From: Streptomyces sp. H39-S7
Lineage (GTDB): Bacteria > Actinomycetota > Actinomycetes > Streptomycetales > Streptomycetaceae
Assembly: GCF_027158205.1 (NCBI RefSeq)
Contig: NZ_JAPVLU010000053.1
Location: 1-56,146 of the forward strand
Direction: 5' to 3'
Length of the DNA stretch: 56,146 nucleotides
Shown here: positions 25,301-32,644 of the stretch, piece after piece
How the letters are laid out: each line of letters starts with the position of its first letter
How positions within the stretch are numbered: the stretch's first letter is position 1
Notes under the pieces: generated by a model
The model's input: the letters and a program-made list of their open reading frames with translations, nothing else
Databases searched by the model: none
Told to the model about the DNA's origin: nothing
Program-made: the position numbers and the translations under genes

Positions 25301-27090
25301 TGGTCGATGCAGATCAGGAAGACCCGGACGGCCGGCCCCTCCTTCAGGACCTGCACGACGCCAGGCACGTCACGCAGCCGCCGCGCCCCGTCGAGCACCA
25401 CCACGAGGTCCGGCTCGCTCAGCAGCGCCCCGCTCATCGCGGAGTTGCGGGCGCGCATCCGGGAGCGGACGGCCGAGACCAGTTCCGAGACGCGGTTGGC
25501 GACGGTCTCCGGGTCGTTGCCGAGGGTGACGGCCGGGCCGCCGGAGTTCTCCGCGGAGACGCCGCCGCGCCCGGGTCGGGCGTGCGGCAGCCAGCGCACC
25601 CACTCCCAGGCCGGGGCGCCCGCCGTGTCGGTGAGGACGGTGATGCGCACATCGCGCGGGCTGTGCAGGATCGCCGCCTGCGCGACGGCCCACCGGGCCA
25701 GCGAGCGGGCCGCGTCACGCTCGCCGGCGATGCCGAGCACGCCGTCGCCGGTCAGGTCGACGCCGACCGGCATGTCGGGGATCCGCCAGTTGACGGAGCG
25801 GTGGTTGTCCTCGCGGGAGGTGTCCTCGACGGTGAGCAGCGAGGACTGGCTGACCGTGCCGACCCGCAGCACGAGGTGGTCGGGGTGGCCGCGCCGCCGC
25901 TCCCACAGGCGCGCGCCGGGGCCGACCGCCCACAGTCCGGCCTCGGCCGGGTCGGGACCGCCCGCCACCCGCAACCGCCGCTCGCGGGCGACCTTCTGCT
26001 GGATGTCCTGTTCCAGGGAGGTGCGCCGGGCCCGGTAGCTGGCGACGCCGTCGGTGTACTCGCGGCGACCGCTCTTGCGGCCGCTCATCCAGTTGCCGAT
26101 GGCCAGGACCGGGCTGAAGACCGCGAACATCAGGTAGAAGTACGAATGAAGGATGGTGACCATGGCGACGCCGAGGAGCAGCGGCGCGAACACCACCAGC
26201 AGCGGCACCGGGCGCTTCGTGGGCGGGCTCGGCGGCGACGGCAGCACGAACCGTTCGGGCAGCAGCGGCGGGATGATCCGCGGCGGCCGGTTGAAGTCGA
26301 GGAACGCGCCGTCGGCGGAGACGGTGACGGCCGCGTCCGCCTCGGTCGGCTCCGCCACCCGCAGCAGGAACTCACCCAGGACCAGTTCGCCGCCGAGCGG
26401 CCACTCCTGCCAGCCCCGTGGCAGCGGCTCGTGGGCGTCGGCGTACGGGTCGGGCAGTTCCGGGGCCGGGGCGGGCGGCAGCGGAATCGCGTCGGCACGC
26501 GGCCGGGCCGGCGGGGGCTCGGGCGCGGACAGCGCGACGCCGTCGGCCTGCTGGGTGTTGAGCAGTACGGTCCCGTCGGGACGGACGGTGATCCGCACCC
26601 CCTGCGACGGCACGTCCCGTCCTTCGAGGTGGACGGCGCTGCCCGGCAGCGGGCCGACGCCGTGCGTGCCGGGCTCCAGCAGCCACACCCGCCCGGCGTC
26701 CCGGCCGCCGACCAGCTGCAGTTCCACCCGGGGGCCGCGGGGCAGCCGTTCGCCGTCCGCGGACCGGGACGGCGGTGGCAGCAGGTCGCGCAGCGGCCCG
26801 TATCCCCCGCTCTCCGGCGCGGCAGGACCGCCGAGCCCGAGCCGGGCTCCGTCCCGCACTCCGGCGGCGGACAGCGGCAGTTCGGCGGGGAGGCGTCGGT
26901 CCCCCAGGTACAGCGCGGGCGGTTCGTTCCCGCCGGGAGATCCCGTACCGCCGTGGGCACCCGCCTCCCGGCCGTCGGGGGACAGCCCGGCGACGAGCGC
27001 GCCCACGGTGGTGGCGCCGGTGACGTCGATCATGAGATCGCGGCCCTGGTCCGGCGTTTCGGCCGGGGTGATGCTGAGGAAGAGTCTCAC
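22393..27090 (-). CDS. eccC: EccC/EssC-type FtsK-SpoIIIE ATPase, T7SS motor
   Basis: This 1565-aa membrane ATPase drives type VII secretion and recognises WXG100 substrates. An FHA-like N-terminal region (about 115-200) is followed by two membrane segments (about 292-333) and three FtsK/SpoIIIE ATPase domains on one chain. Domain 1 is intact: Walker A GTTGAGKS near 720 and Walker B LLLIIDEFATL near 825. In domains 2 and 3 the P-loops read GTPRSGRS (near 1085) and GPPGAGRS (near 1382), so the catalytic Lys is Arg in both. The N-terminal FHA region recalls Firmicute EssC. The GTG start overlaps the preceding membrane-protein gene by GTGA. With the sigma gene it forms a three-gene overlapping operon. 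Confidence 0.95.
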   Translation of the reverse strand: MRLFLSITPAETPDQGRDLMIDVTGATTVGALVAGLSPDGREAGAHGGTGSPGGNEPPALYLGDRRLPAELPLSAAGVRDGARLGLGGPAAPESGGYGPLRDLLPPPSRSADGERLPRGPRVELQLVGGRDAGRVWLLEPGTHGVGPLPGSAVHLEGRDVPSQGVRITVRPDGTVLLNTQQADGVALSAPEPPPARPRADAIPLPPAPAPELPDPYADAHEPLPRGWQEWPLGGELVLGEFLLRVAEPTEADAAVTVSADGAFLDFNRPPRIIPPLLPERFVLPSPPSPPTKRPVPLLVVFAPLLLGVAMVTILHSYFYLMFAVFSPVLAIGNWMSGRKSGRREYTDGVASYRARRTSLEQDIQQKVARERRLRVAGGPDPAEAGLWAVGPGARLWERRRGHPDHLVLRVGTVSQSSLLTVEDTSREDNHRSVNWRIPDMPVGVDLTGDGVLGIAGERDAARSLARWAVAQAAILHSPRDVRITVLTDTAGAPAWEWVRWLPHARPGRGGVSAENSGGPAVTLGNDPETVANRVSELVSAVRSRMRARNSAMSGALLSEPDLVVVLDGARRLRDVPGVVQVLKEGPAVRVFLICIDQEERMLPEECVSVCVVNARDVTLRRTGSADLTEIRPDLVDTDWCERIGRALAPVRDVTPDGSDGLPDRVGLLGLLELEPPRGEELARRWSNRPASTAALLGVGYTGPVTFDLIKDGPHGLVAGTTGAGKSELLQTLVASLAAVNRPDEMTFVLVDYKGGSAFQDCVRLPHVLGMVTDLDSHLVERALASLGAELTRRERILAQVGAKDHIEYRSLRRRDPSLAALPRLLLIIDEFATLARDVQEFIPGLVSIAQRGRSLGLHLILATQRPAGVVTADIRANTNLRISLRVTDSMDSQDVLEVNDAVTISAATPGRALARIGHRSVLPFQTAFVGAPRAGKGDDGEQPRPDASAGAGVEARLTAEPPVWTSEVMWTQLGRTAAEPGPEHASDADAPEHLDDPDAPTDLTALVEAIRDAAVELDVPHQPSPWLPALEQAVSLHDLPERPDLPNGRLAAVPWALADLPGIQRQEPLELDFSQFGHLYIIGTPRSGRSQALRTIGGALARRHSSADVHLYGIDAAGGALAALSALPHCGAVVPRADLERLNRLLARLLAEMGRRQELLTQHGVANLAELRTQLPAAERPAHLVVLIDGWDSLVALLGDHDGGRPVQELTALIREGAPMGVHVIATSERALLSGKVASLNDERLLLRLTDRSEYMLAGIPAKLIPAVVPPGRGWRGGSAAEVQVALLGELSGGVPTGREQADALQRIRDEASRRDRDVPAARRPARVMTLPKQVTFHDAYEKVPAAQRRPLWGLLGIGGDDLEPVGVDFAADSPSFLISGPPGAGRSTALASLAVSLLAGGTRVVVITPRESPLRGLRRHPQAVVLESPDPMAEEVREALEAGSGPAVVLVDDADLLAQMPAADSVLRDIAATGRDRGYGLAVAATAETLTSAGIGWLGQVRRVRKGVLLSPQSPAEGDLLGIRVPYDLLRGRPTPGRGLTVDPVSGLLVSVLVPETVLRADDA

Positions 27091-28652
27091 GGGGTGGGAG
27101 CAGTCCGATCCGGGATTTCGCCGGGGGCGGCGGGCTGGGGACGTGACGTGGCGGAGACGCCCGCGGAGCGCGTGGGCGCGGCGGCGGGCTCGGGCTCCGC
27201 GAGGTCGAGGTCCGGGTCCAGGGCGAGGGCTGGGACGGGTGCCGGGGCGGGGGCCGGCGTCGGGTCCGGCTGCGGGGCCGGTGCCGGGCCGAGGTCCGGT
27301 GCGGGCGCGGGGGCCGGGATGGCGGCCGTGGCGGGGAGCGGTGCGCGCTCACCCGGGGAACCGTGCGCGACGTCGGGCTCCGCGGCCGGCGTCGACGGCT
27401 CCGTGGTGACGGCGGGCGATGCGGCGGGCTCGGTGAAGTCCGGGTCGCCGGCACCGGTCTGTCCGGTCGCCGCCTCGACGGTCGCCACCTCAACGGTCGT
27501 GACCGACGGGGTTTCCGGTGTTCCGGGCGGCGGGGCGACGGAAGGGGCCGTCGCCGGAGCCGTGGCCCGGGCGCGCGACCGAAGGCGCCGGATGGCGCGG
27601 CCCACGGCTCTGCCGAGCGAGGCCGCCTCGACGTCGATCTGCATGCCGGGACCCAGCAACCGGCCGTCGGGCTCCGCGTGCAGTGTCCAACTGGAGCCCG
27701 GCAGGCTTCCGCCGACGAGTACCCGGGCCTTGCCTTCGGAGCTCAGAGCGGCCAGCCGCTCCGCCTGTTGCGGGTTCGGCATCCAGCACGCCAGGACCGG
27801 CGGCAGGTCCGCGTCCCGTTCGGTGTCCGGGTCGGAGTCCGGGTCGGGTGCCGTCTCCAGGTCCTGGTCGGTCACCGGCGCGGCCTCCGCGCTCCCGCGC
27901 ACGGCCAGGTCCGCGATGAGGTCGTCGAGTTCAGGGCCGGGAAACCGGGGGTGCAGACCGCGGGCGACGAGCACCTCAGGTCCGTGCGGCAGGCTGTCGA
28001 GCTGCGCGGTCAGCGCGTGCACCACGCTGCGCGCCACCCGCGCGTCGCCTTCGACCACCAGTGCGGGCGGGCCGCTCCGCCAGTCGACGAGGACGACCCC
28101 CGGCGCCCTGCGGTCGACACCGACGACGAGCAGCAGCCGTTCCCGGTCCTCCTCGACCGCTGACGGCTCCACGGGTGCCGGGGCGGACCAGGTCCACTCT
28201 CCCGGCCCGGCCGCGGCGTCCGTCCACTCACCGGACGGGCCGAGCGGATCCCGGCCCGCGATGACCACCCGCGTCCGGTCGCGCGACGGGCCGATCCACA
28301 CGGTCGGGGCGTAGCAACCGGCGCCCTGGGCCGCGTCGGCGCGGTCGAGCGCCGCACCGACGAGCTCCCGGGCCTCCGGGTCGGCGAGGAACGACGTCAG
28401 CATCCGCGCGCAGCGGCGGTGCAGCCGCCAGGCGCGCAGCGGCTGGGAGAACGCGCGGCCGGTCATCCGGGCCTCCCACACGACGCGCCGGCACGTTCGC
28501 CGGAACCCGCCCTGGGACCTGATGATCCGGGAGGCGACCCACATCAGCAGGATCAGCGCGGCCAGCAGGCCGATGATGATCAGCCAGGAGTTCCGGTCGG
28601 GCATCGCGAGGGCGAGCGGCTGCCCGCCGGCGGGCGCCGTGCGGCCGGTCAC
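27087..28652 (-). CDS. T7SS-associated single-pass membrane protein, unknown family
   Basis: This 521-aa protein has one membrane segment near the N-terminus (about 20-42, LIIIGLLAALILLMWVA), then a basic helical stretch, a globular region to about 345, and a Pro/Ala/Glu-rich tail of about 170 residues. I do not recognise a family. Its place between the sigma factor and EccC, overlapping each by 4 bases (GTGA at both ends), suggests it works with EccC in the membrane complex, perhaps in the role of EccE or EccB, but it lacks two N-terminal membrane segments expected of EccE. GTG 28652 is chosen because GGGAG is 5 bases upstream; GTG 28658 would bury that site. Confidence 0.8.
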   Translation of the reverse strand: MTGRTAPAGGQPLALAMPDRNSWLIIIGLLAALILLMWVASRIIRSQGGFRRTCRRVVWEARMTGRAFSQPLRAWRLHRRCARMLTSFLADPEARELVGAALDRADAAQGAGCYAPTVWIGPSRDRTRVVIAGRDPLGPSGEWTDAAAGPGEWTWSAPAPVEPSAVEEDRERLLLVVGVDRRAPGVVLVDWRSGPPALVVEGDARVARSVVHALTAQLDSLPHGPEVLVARGLHPRFPGPELDDLIADLAVRGSAEAAPVTDQDLETAPDPDSDPDTERDADLPPVLACWMPNPQQAERLAALSSEGKARVLVGGSLPGSSWTLHAEPDGRLLGPGMQIDVEAASLGRAVGRAIRRLRSRARATAPATAPSVAPPPGTPETPSVTTVEVATVEAATGQTGAGDPDFTEPAASPAVTTEPSTPAAEPDVAHGSPGERAPLPATAAIPAPAPAPDLGPAPAPQPDPTPAPAPAPVPALALDPDLDLAEPEPAAAPTRSAGVSATSRPQPAAPGEIPDRTAPTP

Positions 28653-29209
28653 GCGCACTCCCGCGCGTAGGCGGCGGAACGTCGCAGGTCGCGCATCGCG
28701 TGGTGCAAGCGGGACTTGACGGTTCCGGTCGGAATTCCCAGGGCGAGCGCCGTGTCAGGGCCGGAACATCCAAGCAGGTACGTGTACACCAGAACCTCAC
28801 GGTGGGGGCGGGAGAGTGGGGCGAGCAACTCGACGAGGTGGGTGCGGTCGACGACCCGCCCCTGGTCATCCGCGACGGCGGCCGTCTCGGGCAGGTACGC
28901 GGTGGGCAGGGCCGGGCGGACGCCGTCCCTGCGACTCCAGTCGATGACCACGTTCCGGGCCACGGTGCAGAGCCAGGGCAGACCGGGCTGGAAGCCGTCG
29001 GCGCGCCCCGTCCCCGTCCCGGCCGGGGACACCAGCCAGGCGCGCAGCAGGGTCTCCTGCACGGCGTCCTCGGCCCGCTGCGGGTCGTTGGGGAGGAGCG
29101 AGCGCACGTAGCGCAGAAGTGGTGGGCGGTGGGGTCCGATCAAAGCGGTGAACCGCTCGTCCGTCTCGCGTTTCGCGTACCGCGGTGCGGAGAGTGCCGC
29201 TGAACTCAT
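28649..29209 (-). CDS. ECF sigma factor, first gene of the T7SS eccC operon
   Basis: This 186-aa sigma-70 factor of the extracytoplasmic type has region 2 (PLLRYVRSLLP, then AEDAVQETLLRAW, residues about 30-60) and region 4 (REVLVYTYLLGCSGPDTALA, then GIPTGTVKSRLHHAMRDLR, residues about 135-175). The SigL/SigK-like groups look similar. No anti-sigma gene is adjacent; instead its stop overlaps the membrane-protein start by GTGA, and that gene overlaps eccC. So it is probably expressed with the secretion motor and may direct RNA polymerase to the T7SS genes. A GAGG about 10 bases upstream is the only ribosome site. Confidence 0.92.
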   Translation of the reverse strand: MSSAALSAPRYAKRETDERFTALIGPHRPPLLRYVRSLLPNDPQRAEDAVQETLLRAWLVSPAGTGTGRADGFQPGLPWLCTVARNVVIDWSRRDGVRPALPTAYLPETAAVADDQGRVVDRTHLVELLAPLSRPHREVLVYTYLLGCSGPDTALALGIPTGTVKSRLHHAMRDLRRSAAYARECA

Positions 29210-29628
29210 GGTGCTGCTGCCTCGGAGGGTTCGGGGTGATCGGGGCGGCCGTCGTGCGGGGAACCGGGCAAGGGAGGGGAGCGCCGGATAGGTGGGACCA
29301 CCACAGACCGCACACCCTAGTCACGGGACGTGGGCGGAGGCAAAGGCGGCTATCGGCCAAATCACCCCTGGGAGCGGCGGTTTGCGCCACCCCCACGACC
29401 GGTTTCAGCCCTCCGCGCGAGGCCGTGCGACCGGCGTCCGGCCAAGGCCCGCGCCTGTCGGAGCGGTACTCGCGGGGTTTCGCGGGCGGCCGTCCGGCCC
29501 CGCGGCCAACGCGGCGAGAACGAGGCGGTAATCACACGCGGTAGCCGCGCGTGCGGACTGCGAACACCCCGCCTCCGACCTGCGCAGAAGGCGGGGAATA
29601 GATCTGCGGACCCGACCGTTCGGAGTGA
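29210..29628. other. Divergent intergenic region between the sigma factor and the monooxygenase
   Basis: About 420 bases hold no supported gene. The region must contain the T7SS operon promoter (minus strand), but I found no clear -35/-10 pair. The frames that cross it lack ribosome sites and resemble no protein. Confidence 0.6.
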
Positions 29629-29646
29629 TAGTTGAATCAGCAACTA
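29629..29646. promoter_or_regulatory. Perfect inverted repeat TAGTTG-N6-CAACTA, candidate MarR-type operator
   Basis: Two 6-base arms are exact reverse complements separated by AATCAG. The repeat ends directly before an ATG and 19 bases before the preferred GTG of the monooxygenase gene, where a repressor would block transcription. MarR-family regulators often bind TTG-CAA type repeats of this length. No regulator gene is adjacent. Confidence 0.5.
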
Positions 29647-29665
29647 AATGGATGTGGTGAGCACA

Positions 29666-30772
29666 GTGCAGTTCGGCATCTTCAGCGTCGGCGACGTCAC
29701 CGCCGACCCCACGACGGGGACGACGCCCACGGAGAACGAGCGGATCAAGGCGATGGTCGCCATCGCGCAGAAGGCCGAGGAGGTCGGTCTCGACGTGTTC
29801 GCGACCGGCGAGCACCACAACCCGCCCTTCGTGCCCTCGTCGCCGACGACCATGCTCGGCTACATCGCGGCGCGGACCGAGCGGATCATCCTCTCCACGT
29901 CCACGACGCTGATCACCACCAATGACCCGGTGAAGATCGCCGAGGACTTCGCGATGCTGCAGCACCTGGCCGACGGCCGCGTCGACCTGATGCTCGGACG
30001 CGGCAACACCGGACCGGTCTACCCCTGGTTCGGCAAGGACATCCGCCAGGGCATCGAGCTCGCGGTCGAGAACTACGCGCTGCTGCACGAGCTGTGGCGC
30101 AACGAGGTGGTCGACTGGCAGGGCACGTTCCGCACGCCGCTGCAGTCCTTCACCTCCACGCCACGGCCGCTCGACGACGTGCCGCCGTTCGTCTGGCACG
30201 GCTCCATCCGCAGCCCGGAAATCGCCGAACAGGCCGCCTACTACGGCGACGGATTCTTCGCCAACAACATCTTCTGGCCGAAGGAGCACTTCGTGCGGCT
30301 CATCGAGCTGTACCGCGAGCGCTTCGCCCACTACGGCCACGGCACCCCCGAGCAGGCGGTCGTCGGTCTCGGCGGGCAGGTCTTCATCCGCAAGAACTCG
30401 CAGGACGCCGTACGGGAGTTCCGTCCGTACTTCGACAACGCCCCCGTCTACGGGCACGGCCCCTCCCTGGAGGAGTTCACCGACCAGACCCCGCTGACCG
30501 TGGGCAGCCCGCAGGAGGTCATCGACAAGACCCTGACCTTCCGTGACTCCTTCGGCGACTACCAGCGCCAGCTGTTCCTCATGGACCACGCGGGCCTGCC
30601 GCTCAAGACGGTCCTGGAACAGCTCGACCTCCTCGGCGAGGAAGTCGTGCCGGTGCTGCGCAAGGAGTTCGCCTCGGCGCGACCGGCCGGGGTGCCCGAA
30701 GGCCCCACCCACGCCGCTCTGGTCGCGCGCGCCCTGGCGAAGGGGGCGGACGACACGGCCGACGCCGTCTGA
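29666..30772 (+). CDS. FMN-dependent luciferase-like monooxygenase, CE1758 family
   Basis: This 368-aa bacterial-luciferase-fold enzyme uses reduced FMN and oxygen to oxidise an unknown substrate. The family start MQFGIFSVGDVT is matched by a GTG-initiated QFGIFSVGDVTADP; GGTGAG lies 4 bases before this GTG. An in-frame ATG at 29648 would add six residues but has no ribosome site. TGEHHNPPF near residue 50, LMLGRGNTGPVYPWFGKDIR and QAAYYGDGFF are family signatures. The CE1758 group is always paired with a flavin reductase, and that partner (CE1759 family) follows 67 bases later, so the pair is complete. A likely repressor site overlaps the promoter. Confidence 0.92.
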   Translation: MQFGIFSVGDVTADPTTGTTPTENERIKAMVAIAQKAEEVGLDVFATGEHHNPPFVPSSPTTMLGYIAARTERIILSTSTTLITTNDPVKIAEDFAMLQHLADGRVDLMLGRGNTGPVYPWFGKDIRQGIELAVENYALLHELWRNEVVDWQGTFRTPLQSFTSTPRPLDDVPPFVWHGSIRSPEIAEQAAYYGDGFFANNIFWPKEHFVRLIELYRERFAHYGHGTPEQAVVGLGGQVFIRKNSQDAVREFRPYFDNAPVYGHGPSLEEFTDQTPLTVGSPQEVIDKTLTFRDSFGDYQRQLFLMDHAGLPLKTVLEQLDLLGEEVVPVLRKEFASARPAGVPEGPTHAALVARALAKGADDTADAV

Positions 30773-30839
30773 GCCGGCCGAGCCGTCGAACCCGCCGAAC
30801 CCCCGTTGCCCCCCGGGGAACTCAGGAGAGAAGGAGCCC

Positions 30840-31475
30840 ATGAACACCGGGCATCTCGTCGTCGTCTCGGCCGGTCTGAGCCAACCGTCCTCGACGCGCC
30901 TGCTGGCCGGCCGACTCGGCGAGGCGACCCGGCGCGCACTGAGCGACCGGGACGAGGACCGCGCGGTCACGGTCCGCGTCATCGAACTGCGCGAGCTGGC
31001 CGTCGACCTCGCCAACCACCTGGTGACCGGTTTCCCCAGCGCGGCGCTGCGCGACGCCCTCGAGGCGACGGAGCGGGCCGACGGCCTGATCGCCGTGACC
31101 CCGATCTTCAGCGCCTCGTACAGCGGCCTGTTCAAGTCGTTCTTCGACGTGCTCGACAACGGGGTGCTCGCCGGCACACCGGTACTCGTCGCGGCCACCG
31201 GCGGTACCGCGCGGCACTCGCTCGCGCTGGAGCACGCGATGCGACCGCTCTTCGCCTACCTGCGGGCACTCGTCGTGCCGACCGCCGTCTACGCCGCCTC
31301 GGAGGACTGGGGCTCCGGAGGGGACGCGACCACCGACGGCCTCGCCGCCCGGATCGCCCGCGCGGCGGGCGAGCTCGCCGACCAGCTGGCCGGCAGGCCC
31401 GACGGGACGGCCGCGCCGGAGCAGGTGGTGCCGTTCGCCCAGCAGCTGGCGGCGCTGCGGCCGTCCGGCCGCTGA
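30840..31475 (+). CDS. NADPH-dependent FMN reductase, CE1759 family, monooxygenase partner
   Basis: This 211-aa flavodoxin-fold protein supplies reduced FMN to the monooxygenase encoded just upstream. The flavin phosphate loop is SAGLSQPSSTRLLA at residues about 10-23, and the second contact is TPIFSASYSGLFKSFFD near 90-105. LVAATGGTARHSLALEHAM is also typical. Length is normal. AAGGAG lies 4 bases before the ATG and both genes point the same way, so they form an operon. The C-terminal 20 residues (VVPFAQQLAALRPSGR) are family-specific. Confidence 0.92.
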   Translation: MNTGHLVVVSAGLSQPSSTRLLAGRLGEATRRALSDRDEDRAVTVRVIELRELAVDLANHLVTGFPSAALRDALEATERADGLIAVTPIFSASYSGLFKSFFDVLDNGVLAGTPVLVAATGGTARHSLALEHAMRPLFAYLRALVVPTAVYAASEDWGSGGDATTDGLAARIARAAGELADQLAGRPDGTAAPEQVVPFAQQLAALRPSGR

Positions 31476-31520
31476 GACGCCTGCCGCCGGCCGCGACGAG
31501 TACCGGTGTGCCGGCGCCGG

Positions 31521-31958
31521 TCAGGCGAGCGGGAGCAGCCGGAACACCGGATGCCGGACGGACTCGGCGGCGAACTCCTCGTCCGTCGAGTCCGGGGTCA
31601 CATCGAAGTACGCGCGGGTGATCGGGACTTCGCGCAGGTACTGGCGCAGCACCGGGACGCTCTCCGCAGGTTCGAGCTCGACGACCCGCAAGTCCTCGGA
31701 GCGCCCGCCCCGACCGATGCGGACCTGTCCCGCGGCCCGGGCGTTGTGCACCCAGTTGGTGACTCCGTACGCCGCGACCAGCCAGCGGCCACCGTCGGAC
31801 TCCATCACATCGACGGGCGTGGAGCGCGGCTGACCGGACGTCCGGCCCCGGACGGTCAGTACGTGCCGGTATCCCTTGCCGATCCCGAAGCGGGTCATCA
31901 CCGCGAACACGCCGTTCACCGCCCGCGTACCGGCACCGACCCGATAGCTCTTCGCCAT
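31521..31958 (-). CDS. Deazaflavin (F420)-dependent nitroreductase family protein
   Basis: This 145-aa protein belongs to the DDN/DUF385 split-barrel family, which binds reduced F420 in actinobacteria. Signatures are GYRHVLTVRGRTSGQPRSTP (about 35-55), WLVAAYGVTNWVHNARAAG and the C-terminal HPVFRLLP. The ATG at 31958 has GGGAG 5 bases upstream; an earlier in-frame ATG would add a tail with no ribosome site or family match. It converges with the FMN reductase gene. Substrate unknown; relatives reduce quinones or nitroimidazoles. Confidence 0.9.
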   Translation of the reverse strand: MAKSYRVGAGTRAVNGVFAVMTRFGIGKGYRHVLTVRGRTSGQPRSTPVDVMESDGGRWLVAAYGVTNWVHNARAAGQVRIGRGGRSEDLRVVELEPAESVPVLRQYLREVPITRAYFDVTPDSTDEEFAAESVRHPVFRLLPLA

Positions 31959-32090
31959 CACCGCTCCCGCCCTCACCAGAGACCCGACAAGCCCGCAGCT
32001 CTGCGGGACAGACCCCTTCGCGTCCATGGATCCAAGCACACCCGCGACTCGCCGGACGCCCACCCGGACGCCCACCCGGACGGGGAAGGC

Positions 32091-32250
32091 TCAGCCGGTC
32101 GCAGGGGTGTAGGTGCCGACGACGGCACTGAGGTCGGGCGCGAGTCTCAGTTCGGCCGCCCTCAGGTCGGGATGTTCCAGCCAGTGCAGCCGCGGCAGGT
32201 CGCGAGCGCCATCGAACAGCGGCGGCACGACTGTCGCAGCACCGCACGGG
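32091..32250 (-). pseudogene. Possible gene remnant without a start
   Basis: Reading leftwards, the stretch from about 32247 to the stop at 32091 encodes LPRLHWLEHPDLRAAELRLA followed by PDLSAVVGTYTPATG, which has protein-like composition. It has no start codon with a ribosome site in this frame and its upstream part reads as unlike any protein. It could be the tail of a decayed gene, or the frameshifted continuation of the small reading frame that ends at 32251. I do not recognise it. Confidence 0.25.
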
Positions 32251-32412
32251 CTACCGCGAGGCGCTCTCCAGATCCTGGTCGAACTCACCGTCCGATTCCG
32301 CCGCGTCGAACGGGAGAAGGGCCGGGGAGAGGAACGGATCCGTCGACGGGCCCGGGGCCTGGTGGGTCGGGCTGGATTCCGCGCGGAGCGTTTCGGAGAA
32401 CAACGAAGACAT
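32251..32412 (-). CDS. Small acidic protein, 53 aa, function unknown
   Basis: An ATG at 32412 with GAAGG 5-6 bases upstream opens 53 codons ending in TAG. The product starts MSSLFSETLRAESSPTHQ, has a Pro/Ser-rich middle (GPSTDPFLSPALLPFD) and an acidic end (ESDGEFDQDLESASR). About 85 % of third codon positions are G or C, like neighbouring genes. The shape, a short leader-like acidic peptide with an EFDxD-type motif, resembles RiPP leader peptides, but no Cys-rich core follows and no modification enzyme is near. It may be real, or a truncated peptide precursor. Confidence 0.35.
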   Translation of the reverse strand: MSSLFSETLRAESSPTHQAPGPSTDPFLSPALLPFDAAESDGEFDQDLESASR

Positions 32413-32553
32413 GGGCACCTTCTGACAATCGGTCCCGTCCGCAGAGGCGGACGGGCAGCGCTACCAGAAAGGTACACGCGTACGAATCAGCGGTGATCAC
32501 ACCACGCCGCTCCGGCCGGCCCGCGCCCCCGACAGATCATCATGTCCGGCGCA

Positions 32554-32597
32554 TTGACGGGCCTTCTCCCCGCCATTAACTTTTGTGAGCGCTCTCA
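32554..32597 (+). promoter_or_regulatory. GH76 promoter with LacI/CebR-like operator
   Basis: TTGACG (32554-32559), 17 bases, then TAACTT (32577-32582) form a good sigma-70-type promoter. TGTGAGCGCTCTCA (32584-32597) follows one base later, over the expected start point. It is a 14-base palindrome with one mismatch around GAGCGCTC, close to the CebR box TGGGAGCGCTCCCA. Confidence 0.72.
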
Positions 32598-32644
32598 GAC
32601 TTCGTGCCGGCCGCTCCGCCGGCCGTCAGGTCTCCGGAGGTCAC

